Shown here piece by piece: positions 57,477-64,000 of a stretch of DNA of 64,000 bases (positions within the stretch are counted from its first letter, which is position 1; every line of letters starts with the position of its first letter). The notes below the pieces were generated by a model. It worked only from the letters and a program-made list of their open reading frames with translations. It did not search any database and was not told the origin of the DNA. The stretch spans positions 11,737,213-11,801,212 of the forward strand of contig OY755183.1 in assembly GCA_963576735.1 (NCBI GenBank), given 5' to 3'. The DNA comes from Bedellia somnulentella. Taxonomy: Eukaryota > Arthropoda > Insecta > Lepidoptera > Bedelliidae. The position numbers and the translations under genes are program-made.

Positions 57477-58899
57477 GATAGATTTTGATGCTGAAATTGT
57501 AATTGTTGTATGTATATTGATACTTATTGACCATTGAAGGTTATAGGGACTAGCACAATATTTTCTAAGTATGAGCAATGGATTCCCGCCATAATCCGCC
57601 ATATTGGGGACATTATAGAGAAGACGTGAGGGTTATGATTGTATTAGTTCATTGTACCGAATGATATATTCTTGTTGAAATGTTCGTACGACAGAGGTCG
57701 CCAGTGTACCACTGACAATGCTAATAACTTGTTGTACATTGTATGTAACTTAAGTTTATCGTGTTTTTTAATTATTTTTAAATGTAATGAAAGATCTCAT
57801 TTAATTAATCGGTATTTTCTAACAAGGCGCTCTCATTAGATCATGACTATGCCTACCTCATGTAAGTAAGACTAACGCCTCTCTCAAACTCAGCAAGAGG
57901 GTAGACAGAGGAAGTGAAACGAGGTCGCACTCAGTGATGGAGGCGTGTCGGAAACAAGTCTATAAATAAGATCTCAATTTGATGAAAATAACATAATGAA
58001 AAGACTGGGTCGCTTTACTAAATGTTGTGGGTTAGTAGTTTCTCTGAAAATATTACTTAAATTATGAGATAGGAACGTATAATAATGTCAAGGATTAACC
58101 GTGTTAATTTCATGGGGTTTCCGAACTAATTGTTTAGTACAAAAATATTAACTGAAAATTAATATCACTATATATCGGTTACCGCCATTGCAGTTGGCTT
58201 GCCTCAGCCACAGCGTCGCAGGCAAGTTTTTAATCAAAATTATACAGAAAAAATACATATTTAATAATCAGTACTTAAAACTCCAATATAACTAAACCCT
58301 GATCAACCATTTCAAAATACCGTCATTTTTTGAAAGACAGTTGTAATATTTTGGATTATATATATGTTTATATAGTAATCAACACAATAAAAGTGATATT
58401 ATAATTTGACACAAAATAATTGTGCCATCCCTTTCTAGTAATACAAAGAGTGTTTATAAATATACCATTCTTTGTAAGTCCATATTAGACTTTATAAATG
58501 TAATATTGTTGCCAACAAAATATATAATTGCATTAATATAGCAATACAAGCAAACTTGATTCAATTCATGTGCATTTGCAAATAAATATAACAAAATAAT
58601 AGACAACATATATATAAAATAATAAAAGAGAATAGCAAAATTGTTGGGCATTGCAAACACACCCATATTGATAAATAAAGTTTAAATTGTTATTATTACC
58701 GGATGTGAACAGAATATATATTTTATTATATAGCAAAATGGATCTATTTCAGAATTTATGTAAATGGAAGATGTTATAGATTGACATATGTTAAAATAAG
58801 TTAACTGTTTGTAAAAAGAAGAGAAAATATGTTTAATTGAATATTTGCTAACAATTGTTTCATTTAATCCCTTATTAGTAAGTTGTGAAGCATCCGATT
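57477..58899. other. Downstream intergenic with an RTE-type scrap
   Basis: AACGCCTCTCTCAAACTCAG and AAGAGGGTAGACAGAGGAAG at about 57870-57922 look like the 3' end of another RTE-tail family, minus orientation. Otherwise AT-rich. Confidence 0.45.
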
Positions 58900-59075
58900 A
58901 AAACATTACTACCTCATTTATTCAAAACGTCCGTTATGTGATAGGCGGGAAGGAATACGATGGGTCTCTTTTAAAGGAAATTTTGATAACATGCAATGCT
59001 AGTAAAATTGGCCGAGAAGATTTGCTTATTCTGTAGCTCTGTCTATACAGTTTTAGAGACTTAAAGCCATGAAAT
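58900..59075 (+). mobile_element. SINE-A remnant, strongly diverged
   Basis: GGCCGAGAAGATTTGC, TTCTGTAGCTCTGTCTATAC and GAGACTTAAAGCCATGAAAT follow SINE-A order in plus orientation. Confidence 0.45.
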
Positions 59076-59097
59076 CAAAGTCAAATTAGTCAATGAA

Positions 59098-59300
59098 TGT
59101 ATGTTCCTAAAGAGCGTTCTCCAGAAATAGAAATACTCAGTCACTTTTGGCAATTGAGTAGGGAAAATTGACGGATGGTTGGAGATCTCCAGCCACATCG
59201 TCTCCAAATCTCTTAAAAGGCTTCAAAACCTTGAATCGCCTATCTGCGGGGAGAAATGGGTTAGTGCGATTCTAAGCAAACGCTAAACAGCAAACGCTTT
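59098..59300 (-). mobile_element. SINE-A, diverged
   Basis: AGAAATACTCAGTCACTTTTGG, AGATCTCCAGCCACATCG, AATCGCCTATCTGC, GAAATGGGTTAGTGCGATTC. Confidence 0.75.
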
Positions 59301-59499
59301 TAACCCGTAGCGGAATATAGCAAGATAAATGTTACAATAAGTGGTGCAAGTGCCTAACTCAGAAAGGACAAACAAAACCAACTCACAAAAATAATATTAC
59401 AGTTCATTCGCAGTTCTAGTGGCATCATACAAAAAGAGCGATGTCTTTTAAAATAAGAGTGCTTGAAGTGACATACTAAATAAGCACATATGAGTATGC

Positions 59500-59605
59500 C
59501 AAGATATAAGAAAGCGAGGCAAATTTGCCATTGCAAATGGATTGAGACAGGTTTCCTTACCCCAATAGGGAATAATAGTGTGAGTGAACGTAAGGGAGAG
59601 TATAG
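59500..59605 (+). pseudogene. RTE LINE 3' tail, degenerate
   Basis: TTCCTTACCCCAATAGGGAATAATAG followed by TGTGAGTGAACG matches the LINE tail after …SAYPNG codons. Body not recognisable. Confidence 0.6.
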
Positions 59606-59703
59606 TAAAATAGAACATTTTGACAGAAGAAACGTAAGAGTTAGCGGATAAAAAAAATATAGACCTAATTTGAACATGATAAGGTAAATCAAAGGTCCTT
59701 TAG

Positions 59704-60003
59704 GAGGGGATTATTACTAATAAATAAAGGAAAGAAAAATTTCGACACAGGCGGGTATCGAACCCGCGACCTCGGGTATACGCCCCCGTCGCTCTGCCAA
59801 TTGAGCTACCATGTCAATGGCTGCCAGCGCGAAATTCTTCTATCTTTTATTTCTTTTACACGTTTAAGTAGTCTTTGCGTTTCCTAGCTCCGATTTTTTT
59901 TTAATTAATTCGGAAGGCCACTTGTACCTTTTCAGATAGAATGCAAATGTTGAAAACGTCTAACTATCACATAATTTAAATCTTTTTGTTCATGAAAACC
60001 TCA
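59704..60003 (-). mobile_element. tRNA-derived SINE-D, copy 1
   Basis: On the minus strand a tRNA-like body (about 59815-59744) begins GACATGGTAGCTCAATTGGC. It forms an acceptor stem (GACATGG with CTGTGTC), a D stem (GCTC/GAGC) and a T arm (GCGGG/CCCGC with TTCGATA). The A box is TAGCTCAATTGG and the B box GGTTCGATACC. The tail continues AAATTTTTCTTTCCTTTATT. The anticodon arm pairs in only four positions around an 8-nt loop, so it is a SINE head and not a working tRNA. Confidence 0.8.
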
Positions 60004-60895
60004 TGTGGGGATTATTACTAATAAATAAAGAATAAAAAACCGGCCAAGTGCGAGTCGGATCGCGCACTAAGGGTTCCGTACTATCATATATATAGAAAAT
60101 CCCGTTTGTGTGAAAATCATGGGAGCCAAATTAGGTAAGTAATTTGATTTATGACGTTTAAAAATAGAACTACGGGCTAGATCTCATTCAAACCAATTTT
60201 CGTTAGTAGTTTGTATAGTAATACACATCATATATTTTTTTCAGTATTATCATGCCCATATTTTAGAAGTTACGGGGGGGGGACACACATTTTAGCACTT
60301 TGAAAAAGTCTCTCGCGCAAACTATTCAGTTTTGAAAAAAATGATATAAGAAACCTCAACATCATTTTCAAATACCTTTTGATAGATACCCCACACGTAT
60401 AGGTTTGATGAAAAAAAAAATTTTGAGTTTCAGTTCTATGTGTGGGGAACCCTAAAAATTTTGGTTTTTTTTTCAGATTTTATTTTAGAATCTTAATGCG
60501 GTTTACAGAATACATCTACACACCAATTTCCAATAATGTAGTTCTTATAGTTTCGGAATAAACTGGCTGTGACATACGGACGGACGGACGGACGGACGGA
60601 CAGACAGACAGACATGACGAATCTATAAGGGTCCCGTTTTTGCCATTTAGCTACGGAACCCTAATAAATAAAGGAAAGCAAAATTTCGACACAGGCGGGA
60701 ATCGAACCCGCGACCTCGGGTATACGCCCCCGTCGCTCTGCCAATTGAGCTACCATGTCAATGGCTGCCAGCGCGAAATTCTTCTATCCTTTATTTCTTT
60801 TACACGTTTAAGTAGTGTTTGCGTTTCCTACCTCCGAACTTTTACTAATTCGGAAGGCCACTTGTCTACCTTTTCAGATAGAATGCAAATGTTGA
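60004..60895 (-). mobile_element. tRNA-derived SINE-D, copy 2, split by Repeat E
   Basis: The same unit follows head-to-tail. Its tail (GATTATTACTAATAAATAAA) at 60011-60030 is separated from the tRNA body at about 60690-60760 by the 630-bp Repeat E. The bodies of copies 1 and 2 differ by very few bases. Confidence 0.82.
60031..60660 (+). mobile_element. Repeat E, full-length, 630 bp, with 13-bp target duplication
   Basis: Starts AATAAAAAACCGGCCAAGTG and CGAGTCGG. It contains a (GGAC)n/(AGAC)n tract at about 60577-60613 and ends GGTCCCGTTTTTGCC...CTACGGAACC. GGGTTCCGTA near the start and TACGGAACCC at the end are complementary. CTAATAAATAAAG at 60018-60030 and 60661-60673 is the duplication. 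No ORF. A widespread lepidopteran repeat of uncertain class. Confidence 0.85.
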
Positions 60896-60949
60896 ATTGA
60901 GGTTGCGGGTTTGATTCCCGCCTGTGTCGAAATTTTTCTTTCCTGTAGG
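60896..60949 (+). mobile_element. SINE-D fragment, inverted relative to copy 2
   Basis: GAGGTTGCGGGTTTGATTCC and GCCTGTGTCGAAATTTTTC give the T-arm and tail start in plus orientation, joined directly to the end of copy 2 at GAATGCAAATGTTGAA. Confidence 0.78.
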
Positions 60950-60974
60950 ACGTTCTGAGATCAGATATAACGTT

Positions 60975-61115
60975 TAATATACACAAAGACGTGAGTGCGA
61001 AGTGATAATAATAAATTATGTTGTATGTTTTATGTATGTAAGGAAAAGAGTGAGGTTTGATACGATCATGCGAAATGGCGAACATTAGTCTCTGCAAATC
61101 AAAATGTGAATAATT
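60975..61115 (+). mobile_element. RTE-type remnant, degenerate
   Basis: GAGGTTTGATACGATCATG, AAATGGCGAACATTAGTCTCTGC are altered forms of the RT C-terminal codons (…EV.DRTKWR.LVSA…). Confidence 0.5.
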
Positions 61116-61144
61116 GCCTAAGCAATCAGAAGTAATACATTATA

Positions 61145-61285
61145 TTTTTAACCGACTTCAAAAAAAGAAGTGTTCTCAATTCGACCGTATATTTTTTTAT
61201 GTTTGTTTGCCGATTACTTCGTCATTTATGAACCGATTTTGATTATTATTGGTTACACGCTTGATTCTATATTTGAGATTGTCCA
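61145..61285 (+). mobile_element. Lepidopteran interspersed repeat (AACCGACTTC type)
   Basis: TTTTTAACCGACTTCAAAAA, GTTCTCAATTCGACCG and ATGAACCGATTTTGA are words I recognise from common lepidopteran repeats. Ends and class not determined. Confidence 0.5.
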
Positions 61286-61655
61286 TTGACTTACAATGCC
61301 ATCTATAAAATTATTGTGGAACTAATATTAATGCAGCAAGGATTGCCAGGAGAAGACCTCAAAGTTTCAAAGGAATGTTACTCGTTTACCAGATGTAATC
61401 AAATTATTGAATACAGTAAGTATCGTTTTTAAAGTGTTCAGAACGGGTCATCATCATCACTACAAGTTACTTTAAACCAAGCTTATTAATTCAGCCAATT
61501 TATTTTCCCTAAAACAAACCCTCTAGTGGCACTGGGCGGACATTTTGAGTTGCTTTTGTGTTTTTCGGTTAGATGGCGCCTTGTAAGCTTTTTTAATAGA
61601 AAGTAGTATCGTTATTTTGACAAAACTTCCCGATGTGGATGAAATTTATATTTTA

Positions 61656-62315
61656 CTAGCGACCCGCCCCGGCTTCGCACGGGTGCAATGCAAAATATAC
61701 CTACTACAGAATGTCCTTATACACAACGTTCACAGCTTTTTTGTCATTAGCCAATACAAACATGTTTTGCTTAGACTATTTATAGGCACGCGCCCCGCCC
61801 GGCGCAAACAACTACGACCCTGCATTTTAAATTTGTAATATCTTCGGTAATATTCACTTAAATTACATGCTGTAAAAAGCATATTGATCTATAATAAATG
61901 CACAATTTATTTAAGGTACTTCATTGGATAAGGATTAATGCTGTATTGTTTAAAATCACTTCGTAAATAACCATTTTTTAGTAAAGAATAAAAATGGTTA
62001 TGCTGGGTGATCCCTAAGAGATAGACATTTACCATCGCGGACTTTTTTGTTGAACTTTTTAAGGTGAACAATACTGTAGTACATTATTTTGGTCTATCTC
62101 GTAGGGTTCAGCCAGCGTTTGCAATATAAGCGCAAAAAAATTTGCTTATTTACGACATCACATTAAAAACCTTTAAATTTATCAGTGTTTCTCTACTATA
62201 TTATGCATTTATTATACATACAAACCTTCCTTATAAATTACTCTATCTAATAAAAAAAACCGCATCAAAATCTGTTGCGGACATACAGCGAAAGCGACTT
62301 TGTTTTATACTATGT
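61656..62315 (-). mobile_element. Helitron, lepidopteran type, ~660 bp
   Basis: The minus-strand 3' end is ACCCGTGCGAAGCCGGGGCG, GGTCG then CTAG at 61659-61656, followed by T, the classic lepidopteran Helitron terminus. The 5' part includes CTACGAGATAGACCAAAA and sequence around CGCAACAGATTTTGATGCGG. The 5' boundary is approximate. No Rep/helicase ORF. Confidence 0.75.
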
Positions 62316-62392
62316 ATTGAAGATTGTATATGTCGTTTGCACAGATGTACTAATAAAACCTTAGATAAGTCACGCGCGCTCATAAGTGGCAC

Positions 62393-62571
62393 TTATAAAT
62401 AGGGCTAAATGGCTTAACCAACTTTAGTCGCACACTAGCTGCCGTCGCGATCGTTCACTTGTTTTGGCGTGTTTGTTTATCAAAATAATAGAGAATGCCG
62501 TCGTGTGTGATGAGATTTTGCACAAACTATAGTCGAAAAACTACTTAAAGTGACAGGATTACTTATCATTC
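62393..62571 (+). pseudogene. THAP exon 1 with premature stop, TATA box upstream
   Basis: TATAAATA at 62393-62400 lies about 100 bp upstream of ATG 62495. The exon 62495-62571 reads MPSCVMRFCTNYSRKTT, a stop (TAA at 62546-62548), then SDRITYH, ending at a consensus donor GTAAGT in the same split-codon phase as the other two THAP genes. C4-x4-C9 and the terminal His match THAP exon 1. The Helitron at 62607 lies 35 bp after the donor, and no exon 2 is visible before the window ends. Probably the remnant of a third THAP-bearing transposon or gene. Confidence 0.6.
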
Positions 62572-62606
62572 GTAAGTATTATAAATTTTCAACGTTTTAA
62601 TTATAA

Positions 62607-63560
62607 TCTATACTTATAATAAATCTGTAGAGAGGTCAATTCTGTACATGAAATATATTTTCAAAATAACTATCAGGTGGTGATTAGGGATCGATACTAA
62701 TGCCAAAAATGCAATCAGTAAAATTTTTGTCTGTCTGTCTGTCTGTCTGTCGGTTTGTATGTTCCTTATGGAAACAAAAACTACGCGACGGATTTTAACG
62801 AAACTTGGTACAATTGTTCTCCATACTCCTGGGCAGGTTTTTGTATACTTTCCAGCAGAGTAGTAAAGGGGAATTTTGGGAAAACGGGAGAAGTTACTCC
62901 ATTTTTTAAGCTTCCGTTGCGTGTGCAGCCTTAATGGTTAAACTTACATAGAAATCATGTATCACGGAAATATTCTTCATAAAATTATCTAAAAAAAAAA
63001 CCTTAACAGATTATGTCTATCTTTTACGGTTGACTCACAATAACACGTGTAATTCCTGATAGCTTAGCAGTTCGGAACATTCCGATTATGTTTGTTTACT
63101 CTTACGTTTGGAAACCTCTCACTCATCCCTAATTTAAAAAAGGTAACATTATTACCTATTCAATAAAAAAATAATCATAGAAATCGGTAAAGAAACACCG
63201 AAATTATACATAAAATAATCCATCGCGCCCGTGATCAAAACCAAATCTTTACTAATTTACATATAACATACTAGATGGCGCCAGTAGTTGCATCCTACAT
63301 CACGTAATGATTTATTTTTTTAGATTGTTATAAATACTTCATAGCGTTTTATTTCAAAATTTGCTATTAAATGGAAATACTCAACCGTTCATCAAAGCGC
63401 ATTTAAAATCACCAAACTACACTGTTTAGGGAGTGCTATAAATTTAATAAATTGAAAACATTGCGCTGAATTTCACAATGCTTGAGCAGTGACTGAAGAA
63501 AGAAACCTCAGATATTTAAAAAAACAACGCTACCCGTGCGAAGCTGGGACGATCCACTAG
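62607..63560 (+). mobile_element. Non-autonomous Helitron, 954 bp, intact termini
   Basis: Starts TCTATACTTATAATAAATC after A62606 and ends CCCGTGCGAAGCTGGGACGA, TCCACTAG before T63561. There is no target duplication and no coding capacity. It is collinear with the inverted copy at 18608-19600 and has a shorter (TGTC)n tract at 62729-62751. Confidence 0.93.
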
Positions 63561-64000
63561 TTTATAATAAATTAGGTGTAAGGTGTCATAAAATAGAAGA
63601 AGTATTGAGCGTGTCAAGCGGTCGTCTTCAGGTCATATTTCACGTCGGTGCAGAGAAAATATGTTTGTCTCTTTTTAGCGCTTGCTATGAAATGTGCTAT
63701 CTCGCTGCTATCTCGCTTACATTTCAAATATATTTCTTGGTGTGTTGTTTGGATATATTTCTAGTGGTGTGTGTGCGTACAACTGCCGCAATCAGTGCCA
63801 CTCGTAAGCGCGGGTTTCCTCGTATAAAAGATATCTAGGTATTTAGTACATCTATGGTCGTTTGTATATTTTAAGATTGAAAAATATGTTTGATTTTAAG
63901 ATTGAAAAATATCCGTGTTTTTGCAAAATTCCTAGGTTTTTTTTGCAAAAAACCTAAATATCAAATGATTCTGCGACACATATAAAGTTACCCGAGCTGA
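63561..64000. other. Unassigned end of window
   Basis: A 100-codon open frame (63536-63838) begins inside the Helitron end and has no recognisable domain. If the THAP exon belongs to a transposon, its other end could lie here or beyond. Confidence 0.4.

Noticed and set aside
59744..59816. tRNA gene on the minus strand (acceptor, D and T arms look good)
   Set aside because: The anticodon stem has only four pairs around an 8-nt loop. The same body recurs at about 60690-60760 and, decayed, at 15432-15525, each with a shared non-tRNA tail. It is a SINE head.

Overview
The window is nuclear DNA of an insect, almost certainly a moth or butterfly (Lepidoptera). It is AT-rich, dense in interspersed repeats and nearly free of protein-coding exons. 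The lepidopteran call rests on the repeats: Helitrons with the lepidopteran 3' end (hairpin around GTGCGAAGC, then CTAG, inserted between A and T), RTE-type LINE tails ending in (TATG)n, several short retroelements that share that tail, and the repeat that opens with CCGGCCAAGTGCGAGTCGG.

Layout. 0-28 kb: repeat-rich DNA without a recognisable gene. It holds many copies of a ~250-bp SINE (called SINE-A here), a tRNA-headed SINE (SINE-C), 5'-truncated RTE tails, palindromic MITEs and a 993-bp Helitron. 28.8-29.3 kb: a CpG-rich island with an initiator-like TCAGT and a good splice donor, the best candidate for a 5' non-coding first exon. 29.3-54.8 kb: probably one long intron with repeats and three GC-rich islands carrying CRE- and NRF1-like sites. 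54.8-57.5 kb: the only clear host gene, an Ataxin-1 orthologue (Atx-1). It has two coding exons, an AXH domain, and the C-terminal RKRRWSAPE motif that in human ataxin-1 is the U2AF65-binding and 14-3-3 (Ser776) site. 57.5-64 kb: more repeats, including a tandem tRNA-derived SINE and two Helitrons.

The most unusual content is a pair of P-superfamily-like DNA transposons at 32629-34335 and 52972-54511. Each has 30-33-bp terminal inverted repeats and a perfect 8-bp target duplication. Each encloses a small intact two-exon ORF, in opposite orientations, for the N-terminal part of a THAP DNA-binding domain and nothing else. The intron lies at the same codon and phase in both, and the first 45 residues are clearly homologous. 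A third THAP exon 1, with the same intron phase but a premature stop, lies at 62495-62571 just upstream of a Helitron. This resembles the internally deleted, repressor-encoding P elements of Drosophila, but no such function is shown here.

How the parts relate: SINE-A, SINE-C and the RTE fragments end in the same 3' tail, so one RTE LINE probably mobilised all three. Nested insertions give relative ages: a MITE inside SINE-A, SINE-A inside the P-like element, an RTE tail inside another repeat, and a repeat inside a tRNA-SINE. Repeat boundaries not supported by target duplications are approximate, within about 10-20 bases.
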